Positions 31,572 through 42,582 of a stretch of DNA of 64,000 nt are shown here, in pieces; the stretch's first letter is position 1, and each line of letters opens with the position of its first letter. Both the position numbers and the translations under genes were made by a program. The stretch spans positions 62,001 to 126,000 of the forward strand of contig NZ_JADHDA010000006.1 of NCBI RefSeq assembly GCF_015277735.1, given 5' to 3'. A model generated the notes under the pieces. The model had not been told where the DNA came from and searched no databases. It saw only the letters and a list, made by a program, of their open reading frames with translations. This stretch comes from Psychrobacter sp. NG254 (GTDB lineage Bacteria; Pseudomonadota; Gammaproteobacteria; Pseudomonadales; Moraxellaceae).

Positions 31572-31994
31572 TATTGAGGCACAAAATAATTAGCGAAGAA
31601 AATATACCGCCAATATAAAAAATAACTTCATTATTAATAGAAACAATGATACAACTTGTGAAATGATGTGAGGACGGCCCAATATCTGATGTTCTGCAAT
31701 CGCATAATGGCTAAAACGGTCTATCATTTTAAGCCAGTTTTTCACAGTTAGTGGTTTTAGGCATCGTTTGGACAGTACCATTTAGATGAAAATTTGCATT
31801 ACAATATACTCAACCTTTGATGTATTGAGATTGACATATCAAGGTAATCATATTATTTGATGCGCTGTGTTACTTATATTACCAAGTGGTAAAACGTTTG
31901 ATAAAGGGACAGATCATAGCGTTTGTAATAGTGATAATGTCTTGTCTTTTGATACGTCGTTTTATTGAATTAATTTGAAAAGTAGGATACCCAT
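31572..31994. other. Intergenic region upstream of dksA, no gene seen
   Basis: About 420 AT-rich bases. A minus-strand open frame of 63 codons (31590-31781) has no ribosome-binding site or family features. The dksA promoter should lie in the last 150 bases. Confidence 0.4.
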
Positions 31995-32432
31995 ATGAGC
32001 ACCGCGACCACGAATCCGAGTGAAGTTAAGTTCACTCCTTATGTGCCGGCCAAAGACGAAGAATATATGTCTGATGCGCAGTTAGAGCACTTTAAAGCCA
32101 TTTTGTTAGACTGGAAAGGCCAATTGATTGGCGAAGCGGATCGTACCAAAAACTACATCCAAGATGAATCAAGCGCCATGCCAGACATCAATGACCGTGC
32201 CACTCAAGAAGAAGAGTTTGCATTGGCACTGCGTACGCGTGACCGCGAGCGCAAACTCATTCGCAAAATTGACAAATCCATGTTAGAAATCGAAAACGAT
32301 GACTATGGGTTCTGTGAAACTTGCGGTGTAGAGATTGGTTTGCGTCGTCTAGAGGCTCGCCCAACAGCGACTCAGTGTATCGACTGTAAAACCTTGTCTG
32401 AAATCAAAGAGCGTCAAAACCAAGGCGCTTAA
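31995..32432 (+). CDS. dksA: RNA polymerase-binding transcription factor DksA
   Basis: Secondary-channel factor that works with ppGpp in the stringent response. 145 residues. The coiled-coil tip acidic residues lie in MPDINDRATQEEEFALALRT (DxxDxA), and the four-cysteine zinc finger is CETCGVEIGLRRL...CIDC. Followed by gluQ, the usual dksA neighbour. Confidence 0.97.
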   Translation: MSTATTNPSEVKFTPYVPAKDEEYMSDAQLEHFKAILLDWKGQLIGEADRTKNYIQDESSAMPDINDRATQEEEFALALRTRDRERKLIRKIDKSMLEIENDDYGFCETCGVEIGLRRLEARPTATQCIDCKTLSEIKERQNQGA

Positions 32433-32482
32433 TTCAGCACGCTCCTACCTCTCTGCTCGGTAGAAAAAATTTATATTAAAAA

Positions 32483-32513
32483 GCAAGCGACCCTCTGATG
32501 GGTCGCTTGTTGC
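32483..32513 (+). terminator. Hairpin after dksA
   Basis: Stem GCAAGCGACCC / GGGTCGCTTG with a 6-base loop, 50 bases after the dksA stop. The downstream T-run is poor, so termination may be partial and gluQ may be read through. Confidence 0.6.
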
Positions 32514-32684
32514 ATTATAGGTGGTCAATTTCTTAATCTGTGTTGTGCCATTCAACTCAAACACATTATGACCCAGTGTTTATCGCTACTAACAAAACAA
32601 TCTCATTTAAGCGATATCTTTTGACACGTATCTTTATTATTCTGTCTGTATTATTCCTATCGATACTCACCTATTTTGAAAACT

Positions 32685-33647
32685 ATGTCTACTCATATGC
32701 CCACTCAAACCTCAGCGCTACCTCCTGTCGGCCGCTTTGCGCCTTCGCCAACTGGTGAGCTACATCTTGGCTCTTTGACGACAGCACTTGCTAGCTTTTG
32801 CCATATCAAATCGCTTGGTGGTAAGTGGCTGCTACGTATCGAAGATACTGATACTGAGCGCTGTGATAGACAATTCACTGAGCAGATTTTAATAGACTTA
32901 GAAATGCTTGGTTTGCACTGGGACGGTGATGCCATTTATCAGTCTGAACGTCTTGATATCTACAATGACTATTTATCATCCTCATTATATCCGCTGACTT
33001 ATGGCTGTCTGTGCTCACGCAAAAACTTAGAGCAGTATTGGGCACAAAATAGTACTCATAAAGATGTCAATTCAGTACAGAGCACCAATCAAATACTACC
33101 GAACAGACAGCGTTATCCGCGCCGATGTGTCGCAGCCAACCATGATAGACAGCAGCACAAACTGCGCATACAGTTGCCAGATTATCAGATTGGCTTCAAT
33201 GATGGTATTCAAGGGATGCAATGGGACAATCCTCAGCAGACGCTAGGGGATATGGTGGTGCGTCGTCAAGACGGCATGATCAACTATATACTGGCAGCCA
33301 GTCTGGATGACGGTTTGCAAAACGTGACTCATATTATGCGTGGGTTGGATATTTTGCCCATGACAACGGCACAAATCAGCATTATGCAAGCCGCGGGTCT
33401 ACCCACTATCGATCACTGGTATCATCTACCGCTCATCAATAATGCGGACGGTCAAAAGCTTTCTAAGCAGAATCTTGCACAGCCAATTGACACCACTGAC
33501 CCAAGCCAGCTCATCGCTGAGGCATTGACGCTACTACAGCAAGCAGTCGTCGATATGGACACGCCAGAGAATATGCTCAAACAAGCTATTGCTCAATGGA
33601 GTAATGAGCCGCTACAAGGTAAACAGCAGCTAAACTTGCCAGATTAG
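32685..33647 (+). CDS. gluQ: Glutamyl-Q tRNA(Asp) synthetase GluQ
   Basis: Truncated glutamyl-tRNA synthetase paralogue that attaches glutamate to queuosine in tRNA(Asp). 320 residues, lacking the anticodon-binding half of GltX. The class I HIGH-like motif is [13 protein letters not shown], the KMSKS-like motif is GQKLSKQN, and zinc ligands are in GCLCSRK and YPRRC. Start at ATG 32685; ATG 32697 is also possible. It follows dksA, the typical context. Confidence 0.93.
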   Translation: MSTHMPTQTSALPPVGRFAPSPTGELHLGSLTTALASFCHIKSLGGKWLLRIEDTDTERCDRQFTEQILIDLEMLGLHWDGDAIYQSERLDIYNDYLSSSLYPLTYGCLCSRKNLEQYWAQNSTHKDVNSVQSTNQILPNRQRYPRRCVAANHDRQQHKLRIQLPDYQIGFNDGIQGMQWDNPQQTLGDMVVRRQDGMINYILAASLDDGLQNVTHIMRGLDILPMTTAQISIMQAAGLPTIDHWYHLPLINNADGQKLSKQNLAQPIDTTDPSQLIAEALTLLQQAVVDMDTPENMLKQAIAQWSNEPLQGKQQLNLPD

Positions 33648-33695
33648 AACAGGTACTCATAGATATTAAAACATAATGAGCCATACCCAGATAGC

Positions 33696-33724
33696 AAAAA
33701 GCGCCACTGCTAGTGACGCTTTTG
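33696..33724. terminator. Terminator between gluQ and ftsW
   Basis: Stem AAAAGCG-C-CACT / AGTG-A-CGCTTTT with one mismatch, between convergent genes; A- and T-runs on both sides allow bidirectional use. Confidence 0.75.
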
Positions 33725-33792
33725 GTTAAACAATGCTAGAACATACCCTAGGCAATGCTCATTTATCTATACTGAGACTTATATCAAATCTG

Positions 33793-34989
33793 TTAATAAT
33801 AACGGCATTGGCTTTTTTCTATCTCAGGGCTTTCTTTATATATTTTTAACAATAGCGCAACCATCACTAGGCTAATCAACATGGATGAGCCACCATAGCT
33901 AAAGAATGGCATGGTCAAACCCTTGGTCGGAATCGCACCCATGTTCATCGCCGCATTAATAATCGTTTGCGCAATAAATACCACACCGATACCAAAGGCG
34001 GTATAGCTCATCCGCATCTGACGACGCTTGAGTGCATTGTAGCTAATGCGCATCGCACTACCAATGATCATGGCCTCTAATATCAGTACCATACTGACAC
34101 CCACAAACCCCAACTCTTCCCCAGTAATGGCCAATAAAAAATCGGTGTGCGCTTCAGGCAGATGCGATAGTTTTTGGACACTCTCACCGTAACCCACCCC
34201 TGTGAACTGCCCACGACCAAAAGCGATCAAACTGCGTGCCAGCTGATAGTCAGTATCCTGTACATCATCAAAAGGATCCATAAACGACATCACCCGTATC
34301 AGCCGGTACTCGGCCGTCGTGACCATCAATACTGCCCCGCCGATGGCAGCAGCAGCCAAAGCCAAGAAATGCTTGTAAGGCGCCCCTGCGATATAAAAGA
34401 TAGCAAAGAGGGTCCCTAAAATAACGACAAAAGAGCCAAAGTCTGGCTGCGACAATAATAGTATCGTTATGAGCGCCACCACTAGCATGATTCGTAAAAA
34501 GCCATCTAAGCCATTGCGTACCTCAAAAGAGCGGCGCACCACAAAGTCTGACACAAATACAATCATGACCAGCTTGGCCAATTCTGCAACCTGAAAGTTA
34601 AAACTCCCTAGCATGAGCCAGCGTTTAGATCCATTAATAGGCGTACTAAACAGTGTGGCCACAAGCAGCAGACCTGTCACCCCTAACAAGGCAAACTGAG
34701 TCTCTGTCTTGTATAGTCTCTTGAGAGAGACACCATAGTAAGGAATAATCGCCGCAATCAAGCCGATCGTCATATACAGCAATTGGTTATTGAAAAAATA
34801 CAACTCTGTCATACCGCGACTGAGTGCAAAAGGAATAGAAGCAGATGCCACCATCAGCAAACTGAGCACCATCATACAGCCGACGCTCGATAATAAAACT
34901 GCGCGCGCTGACGGCATGGAAAGAACGCCATCTGAACCAGAGGCTTGCTTTGCTTTGGGCGAGGAACGAAAAAAAGAAGGGAGCGCCAT
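33793..34989 (-). CDS. ftsW: Cell division protein FtsW (septal peptidoglycan polymerase)
   Basis: SEDS-family glycosyltransferase of the divisome. 398 residues from ATG 34989 (MALPSFFRSS). About ten membrane segments. Family sequences: NGSKRWLMLGSFNFQVAELAK, LLLSQPDFGSFVVI, PEAHTDFLLAITGEELGFVG and the C-terminal GLTMPFFSYGGSSML. A GTG 17 codons upstream (35040) is an alternative start. FtsW rather than RodA because of the neighbouring murD and the PEAHTDFLLA wording. Confidence 0.93.
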   Translation of the reverse strand: MALPSFFRSSPKAKQASGSDGVLSMPSARAVLLSSVGCMMVLSLLMVASASIPFALSRGMTELYFFNNQLLYMTIGLIAAIIPYYGVSLKRLYKTETQFALLGVTGLLLVATLFSTPINGSKRWLMLGSFNFQVAELAKLVMIVFVSDFVVRRSFEVRNGLDGFLRIMLVVALITILLLSQPDFGSFVVILGTLFAIFYIAGAPYKHFLALAAAAIGGAVLMVTTAEYRLIRVMSFMDPFDDVQDTDYQLARSLIAFGRGQFTGVGYGESVQKLSHLPEAHTDFLLAITGEELGFVGVSMVLILEAMIIGSAMRISYNALKRRQMRMSYTAFGIGVVFIAQTIINAAMNMGAIPTKGLTMPFFSYGGSSMLISLVMVALLLKIYKESPEIEKSQCRYY

Positions 34990-35256
34990 AATTTTATATA
35001 CACTAACAAACGAAAAAACACGGCGTCTATGAAACGCCACCGTTTAAAAAATTATCAATTAAATTGTGCCAAATAGTGGATTAGAGCCATTATGACTGAC
35101 AGTAACAGCAATATATAATCAAAACAATCATTTATACACAAAATACTGTCTACTGCCCAATAATGCTCATGTGCAGGCTTACTGGGCAGTCTGGCTTGTT
35201 AAAATCATAGGCTGATAATCCACTGTTTGGTTACACTTTCTGATTATATTGTCTAA

Positions 35257-36669
35257 CTAGATTGTACCTAGCTGGTTCACCAACTGAGAAAAGTGCTCAC
35301 CGCGTGCCGCATAGCCGCTATATTGGTCGAAGCTGGCACAGGCCGGTGACAAGAGCACCGCTTGTACTTGCGATAGACTGCTGACTGTCACTTGCTGAAT
35401 AGTATCAAACGCTGCCTCTAATGTCTGACATTGGTGCAGCGCGACATCACCACTCAGCTTCGCAGTGCGCAGATGCTGTTCAATCTGCTGAGCGTCTTCA
35501 CCAATCAACAACAACTGACTCACGTATCGATTGATAAAAGGTGTCAGTTCACCAAACGCTTGCCCTTTACCTTGTCCACCTAAGATCAACAACAACTTAC
35601 CATCTTTTGGCGCATAGACTGCCCCTAGCCCTTCAATAGCGGCCATGGTCGAGCCAATATTGGTGCCTTTAGAGTCATTGAAATAGTCGATTCCATCCAC
35701 ATTTGCCACATACTGGCAGCGGTGATCAAGACCTGTGAACTGCTGCAACGTATCTAGCATACTATCAAGAGGCAATCCTGCCAGCTCACCAAGTGCCAAT
35801 GCTGCTTGGGCATTGAGTAGATTATGACGACCTTTAATCAACAGTTTATCTGCCGACAGTAATCTTTCTGTACCGCGAGCAATATAAGTCTGGCCTTCAG
35901 TATCGATGATCAGACCGTATTGACCTTTATCAGGCGCATGAATACCTGTGCTAACCCTTGGTAAGTTGTCTGCAACTAATGGACGAGTAAGCGCATCTTC
36001 ACGATTGATCACCACTGACTTGGCACCTTGAAAGATACGGTGTTTGGCTTGATGATAGCCGAGCATATCGCCATGACGATCTAAATGATCAGGCGACATA
36101 TTAAGGACGGTCGCGATTTTTGCATTAAGGTTGGTGACCGTCTCTAGTTGAAAGCTAGACAACTCCAGCACTGCCAGCTCCATATCAGTATTTTCTAGTA
36201 ACGTGAGCGCTGGCACGCCAATATTGCCACCAACGCCGACGTTGATTCCTGCATCTACTGCCATTTGTCCAACCAATGTGGTCACTGTGCTTTTGGCATT
36301 AGAGCCGGTAATCGCTACTATCGGTACAGTACAAGCTTCACAGAATAATTGGATATCACTGACCACTGGAATATTGGCTTGACGGGCGGCCGCCACTGCA
36401 TCGGTATTCAAAGAAATACCTGGACTGATAATGATACGTGCCGCTTGCTGCAATAGCTCTGCATCAATGCCACCAAATTGGCGAATCTCAATATCAGCGG
36501 GCAGTTGATCAGCCAATGCAGGCATCACTTGAGCATCTGTCACGGCGACTTGATATCCTTGTTTGGCAAGGTAGCGCGCGACCGATAGACCAGACTGTCC
36601 CAATCCGACCACGACCTGTAGACCGTTGCCCCTATGAAGTAAAGTTTCTGTTGCGAGGTTGGCGGTCAT
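35257..36669 (-). CDS. murD: UDP-N-acetylmuramoylalanine--D-glutamate ligase MurD
   Basis: Adds D-glutamate to UDP-MurNAc-L-Ala in peptidoglycan precursor synthesis. 470 residues, three Mur-ligase domains. N-terminal VVVGLGQSGLSVARYLAKQG, ATP-binding GSNAKSTVTTLVGQM (Ala in place of the usual third Gly, common in related bacteria), NMSPDHLDRHGDM, and DHRCQYVANVDGIDYFNDSKGTN-type sequence in the C-terminal half. Upstream of ftsW on the same strand (216 bases apart), as in a dcw cluster. Confidence 0.96.
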   Translation of the reverse strand: MTANLATETLLHRGNGLQVVVGLGQSGLSVARYLAKQGYQVAVTDAQVMPALADQLPADIEIRQFGGIDAELLQQAARIIISPGISLNTDAVAAARQANIPVVSDIQLFCEACTVPIVAITGSNAKSTVTTLVGQMAVDAGINVGVGGNIGVPALTLLENTDMELAVLELSSFQLETVTNLNAKIATVLNMSPDHLDRHGDMLGYHQAKHRIFQGAKSVVINREDALTRPLVADNLPRVSTGIHAPDKGQYGLIIDTEGQTYIARGTERLLSADKLLIKGRHNLLNAQAALALGELAGLPLDSMLDTLQQFTGLDHRCQYVANVDGIDYFNDSKGTNIGSTMAAIEGLGAVYAPKDGKLLLILGGQGKGQAFGELTPFINRYVSQLLLIGEDAQQIEQHLRTAKLSGDVALHQCQTLEAAFDTIQQVTVSSLSQVQAVLLSPACASFDQYSGYAARGEHFSQLVNQLGTI

Positions 36670-37329
36670 GTCTATTCCTTTTATTAGATAAGCTATTATA
36701 TAAGCGATAAGATAAGCAAAGCGGCATCAAGCAAACCGATTGTAAAAAGGCAGCAAACGCTACTGTAAAAATGAGAAGCATCATAACGGTATCGTTCAGA
36801 TTTCGATACTGATTTTTTATGACTGTGTGCTATTATGCGCCTGTTTTTATATTGAGTGGCTAGTGCTATAATGGCGACTTTAATTGGTATGTGGCAGGGC
36901 GAATCACCCAAGCATATCAGTTTAGCATGGTGTCACATTTATCACGCTTTTGTCACGTCTCTTTGGCGACAATTCGTGCAGTGATAATGGTTTGTCAGAC
37001 GATAGTGGTTGTTTGTCAGATTGGTTATTACGTTCTTACTACAGCAAGTGATTGCTGATTCTATGCCTTATGTTAGGTATATTTATCCAATAGCCTACTT
37101 TAAGCACCCTATTGTTCAACCTTGTTTTTAAACACTGTTTTTAGGCAGCCTTATTGCCCTCATCATCGTATTGACTATGGATGAGCGTATTTTTGATACC
37201 AAAAAACGTCGTAGATACTTTTATTGATGATCTTCAATAATCCAACACAACAACATGACTGAGTGCATGTTGCTGTAAAAGAAAAATGAATGGCTATTAT
37301 TAGCAACGCGATCATTTTATAAATGAGTA
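36670..37329. other. Divergent intergenic region between murD and the SulP gene
   Basis: 660 bases without a supportable gene. A minus-strand 71-codon frame (36696-36911) lacks a ribosome-binding site. A TATAAT on the plus strand near 36868 has no good -35. Two TTTGTCAGA copies (near 36993 and 37014) may be chance. Confidence 0.4.
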
Positions 37330-38868
37330 ATGATTACTTTTTTGCCTCTAACCCTATGTAGTTTACTTATGACATCTTTTATTGATAACTTGCGTGACGA
37401 GTGGTTTTCCAACGTTCGCGGTGACGTTTTGTCGGGCTTGGTCGTCGCCCTAGCGCTTATTCCAGAGGCCATTGCCTTTTCTATTATCGCAGGTGTGGAT
37501 CCAAAAGTTGGCTTATATGCCTCGTTTTGTATTGCCGTCGTGATCAGTTTTGTCGGTGGTCGTCCAGGTATGATTTCGGCGGCAACTGGGGCAATGGCAC
37601 TGGTAATGGTTGATTTGGTCGCTGATCATGGCCTGCAATATCTGCTTGCCGCGACTCTGTTATGCGGTGCTATTCAGGTTGTCATGGGCATCCTAAAGCT
37701 CGGCAACTTGATGCGCTTTGTCTCTCGCTCAGTGGTCATCGGTTTTGTGAATGCGCTGGCAATTTTGATATTTATGGCCCAGCTACCAGAGCTAAACCCC
37801 ATGACTGAGCGTGTCGGTATGACGGTTTATATCATGACGGCAGTGGGTCTGGGGATTATCTATCTGTTTCCCCTGATTCCTAAAATCGGTCGCATCATTC
37901 CATCGCCATTGATTTGTATCGTTGGCTTGACGGCGGTGGCGATGTACATGAATCTTGATATTCGTAATGTCGGTAGCATGGGTGATTTACCAGATTCGCT
38001 ACCGATGTTTTTGCTGCCTGATATACCGTTGAACTTAACGACATTACTCATTATCGCGCCTTATTCTATTGCTCTAGCCATCGTGGGTCTACTCGAATCG
38101 ATGATGACAGCAACGATCGTGGATGAGTTGACCGATACGCCAAGTGATAAAAACAAAGAATGCCGCGGTCAAGGTATTGCCAACGTAGTTTCAGGGTTTT
38201 TCGGTGGTATGGCGGGCTGTGCGATGATTGGTCAGTCGATGATCAACGTCAAATCTGGTGGACGCACACGTCTATCTACATTGATGGCAGGCGTTGTGCT
38301 GCTCATTATGGTGGTATTCTTGAGCGAATGGGTCAGTCAGATTCCGATGGCCGCACTGGTCGCTGTGATGATTATGGTATCGATTGGTACGTTCAACTGG
38401 CAGTCTATTCGGGAGTTCAAAACACACCCCCTGTCATTTAACATCGTGATGTTGGCGACTGTTTTAACCACCGTCTTTACACATAATTTGGCTTACGGCG
38501 TTGGTGTCGGTGTCCTGCTATCTGCCTTAGCATTTGCCAATAAGATTGGTCAATTCCTAAGCATATTTAGCGAGTATGATGACAGCACCAATACCCGTTA
38601 TTATTATGTCCAAGGCCAAGTGTTCTTTGCTTCTACCACGCAATTCTTGAGCAGTTTTGACAGTAAAGAAGCCTTAGATAGTATTCAGATCGATGTAAGC
38701 CAAGCGCATTTTTGGGACATCAGTGCCGTTGACACATTAGACAAACTGGTCATGCGCTTGCAACGTGAGGGTATTGATGTCAAAGTGGTAGGACTGAATA
38801 ATGCGAGCCGAACGTTGATTGACCGCTTCTCTATCCATGATCGCCGAGATATCGGACTCTTGGATTAA
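37330..38868 (+). CDS. SulP-family anion transporter with STAS domain
   Basis: 512 residues: about 10-12 membrane segments then a cytoplasmic STAS domain (roughly residues 420-512, [20 protein letters not shown]). SulP signatures: [52 protein letters not shown]. Members move sulfate, bicarbonate or dicarboxylates with Na+ or H+; the substrate is not evident, though bicarbonate or sulfate are usual. Start 37330 gives 13 extra hydrophobic residues; ATG 37369 ([13 protein letters not shown]) matches the family start as well. Paired with a universal stress protein downstream, a common arrangement. Confidence 0.88.
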   Translation: MITFLPLTLCSLLMTSFIDNLRDEWFSNVRGDVLSGLVVALALIPEAIAFSIIAGVDPKVGLYASFCIAVVISFVGGRPGMISAATGAMALVMVDLVADHGLQYLLAATLLCGAIQVVMGILKLGNLMRFVSRSVVIGFVNALAILIFMAQLPELNPMTERVGMTVYIMTAVGLGIIYLFPLIPKIGRIIPSPLICIVGLTAVAMYMNLDIRNVGSMGDLPDSLPMFLLPDIPLNLTTLLIIAPYSIALAIVGLLESMMTATIVDELTDTPSDKNKECRGQGIANVVSGFFGGMAGCAMIGQSMINVKSGGRTRLSTLMAGVVLLIMVVFLSEWVSQIPMAALVAVMIMVSIGTFNWQSIREFKTHPLSFNIVMLATVLTTVFTHNLAYGVGVGVLLSALAFANKIGQFLSIFSEYDDSTNTRYYYVQGQVFFASTTQFLSSFDSKEALDSIQIDVSQAHFWDISAVDTLDKLVMRLQREGIDVKVVGLNNASRTLIDRFSIHDRRDIGLLD

Positions 38869-38956
38869 GACTGTTTGTGCCTACCGTATCAAACTGATGC
38901 CAAGGCATGCTCTAATTGACGGTTTATGAATCCAAAGATGAATAGATGGCTGCATA

Positions 38957-39002
38957 GCCAGTAGAGAGTGAGTATGACATTGATGCTCACTCTCTAACTG
39001 GC
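38957..39002 (+). terminator. Strong hairpin between the SulP and universal stress genes
   Basis: Arms GCCAGTAGAGAGTGAGTAT and ATGCTCACTCTCTAACTGGC pair over about 18 bp with one bulge and a G-T pair. A T-run (ACTTTTTATT) begins 7 bases later. Terminator or attenuator. Confidence 0.65.
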
Positions 39003-39040
39003 ATGGTTACTTTTTATTATCAATATGACGTGGTCGTTTT

Positions 39041-39895
39041 ATGAGTAATTTAAAACCAGATAGTGTGATTGCTTGCTTGGACTGTCCTGATCATGTTCAG
39101 GCCGTGTTGGAAGCTAGCATGTGGGCCTCTACTCGTTTGCAGGCACCTGTTGGACTATTGCATGCCTCCCCAAGCTTACAGCAAAAATCCGCTGTTAATT
39201 ATTCTGGCTGTCTCAATGTTAACGATGAAAATGCCTTGCTTGAGCAATTCACAACCAAAGAGCATTTGAGTAACTGTGAGTTAAAAGCGCAAGGTAGATT
39301 GCTATTGCACCAAGCGACTGCTTATTGTGAACAACAACGCAGCAAGCTCAAAACCTATACATTGCATCGGCATGAACACCTGAATCAAAGCATCGATTAT
39401 GTCGATGATGAAGCACAATTGATTGTTATTGGCCATCATGTCACGTGCAAATCGACCTTGAGTCAACTCATCAGGGTCAGCCACTGCCCCATTTTGGTGA
39501 CACATGCACCATTTTTGCCCCCTACAACGGCGCTATTCGCTTTTGACAACAGTCCAACGTGCCATAAATTACTAAACTGGCTGTGCAAAACGTCGCTTGT
39601 ACGCGCACTAACCGTACATATTGTGATGGTTGGCAAGGAAACTTCTGATAATTGTGATGCGCTGCGCGAAGCTTACGCAAGGCTCAAACAAGCCGGTATC
39701 AAATCTAAAAAGACATTGTTGGACTGCCGTGATGTCGCTGCTGCCTTGAACTATTATCAAAACCAGCACGATATTGGTTTGCTCATGACAGGGGCGTTTG
39801 GCCAGTCTCGTCTGCGTGAGTTACTACAGGGCAGTGACACCAAAAAATTATTGGTCAGTACCAAGACACCATATTTGCTTTTTCCCAAAGCGTAA
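39041..39895 (+). CDS. Universal stress protein (tandem UspA domains)
   Basis: 284 residues, two Usp domains (about 1-150 and 155-284). The second ends with the nucleotide-binding pattern G-2X-G-9X-G-S in GAFGQSRLRELLQGS, so it should bind ATP; the first domain has only a degenerate version (GHHVTCKSTLSQLI). Cytoplasmic. Position after a SulP gene suggests a role in regulating the transporter, by analogy with other SulP-Usp pairs. Confidence 0.88.
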   Translation: MSNLKPDSVIACLDCPDHVQAVLEASMWASTRLQAPVGLLHASPSLQQKSAVNYSGCLNVNDENALLEQFTTKEHLSNCELKAQGRLLLHQATAYCEQQRSKLKTYTLHRHEHLNQSIDYVDDEAQLIVIGHHVTCKSTLSQLIRVSHCPILVTHAPFLPPTTALFAFDNSPTCHKLLNWLCKTSLVRALTVHIVMVGKETSDNCDALREAYARLKQAGIKSKKTLLDCRDVAAALNYYQNQHDIGLLMTGAFGQSRLRELLQGSDTKKLLVSTKTPYLLFPKA

Positions 39896-40319
39896 GCAAG
39901 CTCTATCAAAGGCTCAGTACCCTGATCTCCTCAAACGCAGAGTACCAGTTAGTTTCATGATTATATTGTGATTAGATTATAATTATAGTCTCGATCTGAG
40001 TCTCTGCTTCCTTTTAGTAATTTCACGATATCTTCCATCGATACACGTTTACCAAGCTCCTCCGCCTTTATGATGCCTTGCTACTAGTTACCTAAACTGG
40101 GTTAGCAAATCATCACATGAAATAAAGATATCGCCTCCCCAAGCACTCAAAAAGTTGGTTATAATAAAGTTTTCAATAACCAAACGCTACAGATTGATGC
40201 ACTCTCACTATGTTGGTAACGATGACTCCCATCGCGTCATCACAGCTTATATTTTCTGTCATTACTGCGGTTACTTTTGAACTCGCAAGTCCAACTCTAC
40301 CTCTCCCCCTTGAGTAGGT
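39896..40319. other. Region upstream of the glnK promoter
   Basis: No gene supported. A minus-strand 76-codon open frame (40173-40403) overlaps the promoter and has no ribosome-binding site. NtrC sites would be expected here; TGCACT near 40197 is a possible half-site but no clear full site was found. Confidence 0.4.
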
Positions 40320-40760
<441 letters not shown>

Positions 40761-40866
40761 ATTTGAAAACACACCTATGAGCATAGACTTACAGGTGTAG
40801 ACGCTTACAGCATTTTATCTATCGGTCATACCGATATCTATATTATAAATTCAAGGGGGAATTTAC

Positions 40867-42129
40867 ATGGAAAGTCAAATCTTTGAGCTCCAATATGCGC
40901 TCGATACGTTTTACTTTTTAATATGTGGTGCATTGGTCATGTGGATGGCAGCTGGCTTCACTATGTTAGAAGCTGGACTGGTCAGATCAAAAAACACGGT
41001 CGAAATCTTAACCAAAAACATTGCGCTATTCGCCACTGCTAGTATTATGTATATGATATGCGGCTACGCCATTATGTATGGTGGTGACCTATTTTTGAGC
41101 GGCATCGCAGGCGGTGATACCTTGGTCGAAGATGCATTGGCAGCTTCTGCTGAAAATGGCTTTGGCGGTGACTCTGTTTATTCTGCTGCATCAGACTTTT
41201 TCTTCCAAGTGGTATTTGTAGCGACCTGTATGTCTATTGTCTCAGGTGCTGTTGCTGAGCGTATGAAATTGTGGGCTTTCTTACTATTTGCAGTGGTTAT
41301 GACTGGTGTCATCTATCCATTAGAAGGCAGTTGGACATGGGGCGGCAACGATGTGTTTGGCCTATATAACCTAGGTGACATGGGCTTCTCTGACTTTGCA
41401 GGCTCTGGTATTGTACATATGGCAGGTGCTGCTGCAGCCCTAGCTGGCGTGCTACTCTTAGGCTCACGTAAAGGCAAGTACGGACCAAATGGTGAGATAC
41501 GTGCGATTCCTGGTGCCAATTTACCTCTCGCGGCGCTTGGCACACTAATTTTATGGATGGGCTGGTTTGGCTTTAACGGCGGCTCAGTGCTCAAGTTAGG
41601 TGATATCGCCAGTGCCAACTCTGTCGCAATGGTCTTCTTGAATACCAACGCAGCAGCGGCTGGTGGTGCAATTGGTGCATTGCTACTTGCACGTATTATC
41701 TTTGGCAAAGCCGATCTAACCATGCTTTTAAACGGTGCGCTAGCAGGCCTTGTGGCCATTACAGCAGAGCCATCAACCCCTTCTGCGCTACAAGCGACTC
41801 TCTTTGGTTTCATCGCAGGTATCATCGTAGTGCTATCAATCTTAGCTCTAGACAAAATCAAAATTGATGATCCGGTTGGTGCCATCTCCGTTCACGGTGT
41901 GGTTGGTCTATTTGGTTTGTTAATTGTGCCAATCACTAACCCAGCCTCTACCTTTATCGGTCAGATTGTGGGTGCTGCGACTATCTTTGCTTGGGTATTC
42001 ATTGCGAGCCTAGTGGTTTGGTCTATCATCAAATTAGTTATCGGTATCCGTATCTCTGAAGAAGATGAATACGAAGGTGGTGATATTGCAGAGTGTGGTA
42101 TGGAAGCCTACCCTGAGTTTATTAGATAA
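40867..42129 (+). CDS. amtB: Ammonium transporter AmtB
   Basis: Trimeric inner-membrane ammonium channel. 420 residues, 11 membrane segments. The twin pore histidines are H184 (GSGIVHMAGAAAAL) and H343 (AISVHGVVGLFG). It starts directly near the first segment (ESQIFELQYALDTFYF), so no cleaved signal peptide is seen, unlike E. coli AmtB. ATG with AAGGGGGA upstream. Co-transcribed with glnK (107 bases apart) and followed by a terminator. Confidence 0.95.
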   Translation: MESQIFELQYALDTFYFLICGALVMWMAAGFTMLEAGLVRSKNTVEILTKNIALFATASIMYMICGYAIMYGGDLFLSGIAGGDTLVEDALAASAENGFGGDSVYSAASDFFFQVVFVATCMSIVSGAVAERMKLWAFLLFAVVMTGVIYPLEGSWTWGGNDVFGLYNLGDMGFSDFAGSGIVHMAGAAAALAGVLLLGSRKGKYGPNGEIRAIPGANLPLAALGTLILWMGWFGFNGGSVLKLGDIASANSVAMVFLNTNAAAAGGAIGALLLARIIFGKADLTMLLNGALAGLVAITAEPSTPSALQATLFGFIAGIIVVLSILALDKIKIDDPVGAISVHGVVGLFGLLIVPITNPASTFIGQIVGAATIFAWVFIASLVVWSIIKLVIGIRISEEDEYEGGDIAECGMEAYPEFIR

Positions 42130-42165
42130 GCTGTATGTAAATAAGCTAAACATTGATGTTCATGG

Positions 42166-42199
42166 CGCTGATACTACCAACTGTAGTTTCAGCGTTTTT
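42166..42199 (+). terminator. Terminator of glnK-amtB
   Basis: CGCTGATACT / AGTTTCAGCG stem (one mismatch) with a 9-base loop and five T, 37 bases after the amtB stop. Confidence 0.82.
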
Positions 42200-42509
42200 C
42201 GTTTTACTGGTTATAATCTAAGTGCGCACAACCTCCTCTTTTTTAAGACTCAGCAAGCAATACTGCTCTACTTGATCCCTCGTATTAATATCGAACGACT
42301 TCAAAGATATAGTTGATACTAGGATGTATCATTAATTGGCGCATTGATACCTCTATTAGTTTTAAAACGGCTATGTTATTTGATAACGCGGAACTGGTCT
42401 AACATTTTCTAGCTTGCTGTACCTGTGCAAACAGGGACTGCGAAAAAGCCATTCCTGTTTCACTGTGTCCTTTTCATATTGGACTGACCCTACGATATCC
42501 AATCTAATA
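42200..42509. other. Non-coding stretch between amtB and the DUF2147 gene
   Basis: No gene. A GC-richer patch at about 42400-42465 contains CCTGT-GCAA-ACAGG and an alternative pairing AAACAGG / CCTGTTT, so it can fold in two ways. It has the look of a dispersed repeat fragment, but I cannot confirm copies within this window. Confidence 0.4.
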
Positions 42510-42547
42510 AAAAATCCCGCAAAACCTTTCGGTAATGCGGGATTTTT
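42510..42547 (-). terminator. Terminator after the DUF2147 gene
   Basis: AAAAATCCCGCA / TGCGGGATTTTT with an inner ACC-TTTC-GGT helix; T-run on the minus strand, 36 bases after the stop codon. Could also act on the plus strand. Confidence 0.9.
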
Positions 42548-42582
42548 ATGTATCAAGCAAATACTTAAAACAACCTATCGGA

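Noticed and set aside
36290..36320. Ala instead of Gly in the MurD P-loop (GSNAKST)
   Set aside because: This variant is common in MurD of related gammaproteobacteria and is not a defect.
36696..36911. 71-codon minus-strand open frame upstream of murD
   Set aside because: No start signal or domain; it lies in the murD promoter region.
41313..41885. 190-codon minus-strand open frame opposite amtB
   Set aside because: Shadow of amtB; no family features and no ribosome-binding site.
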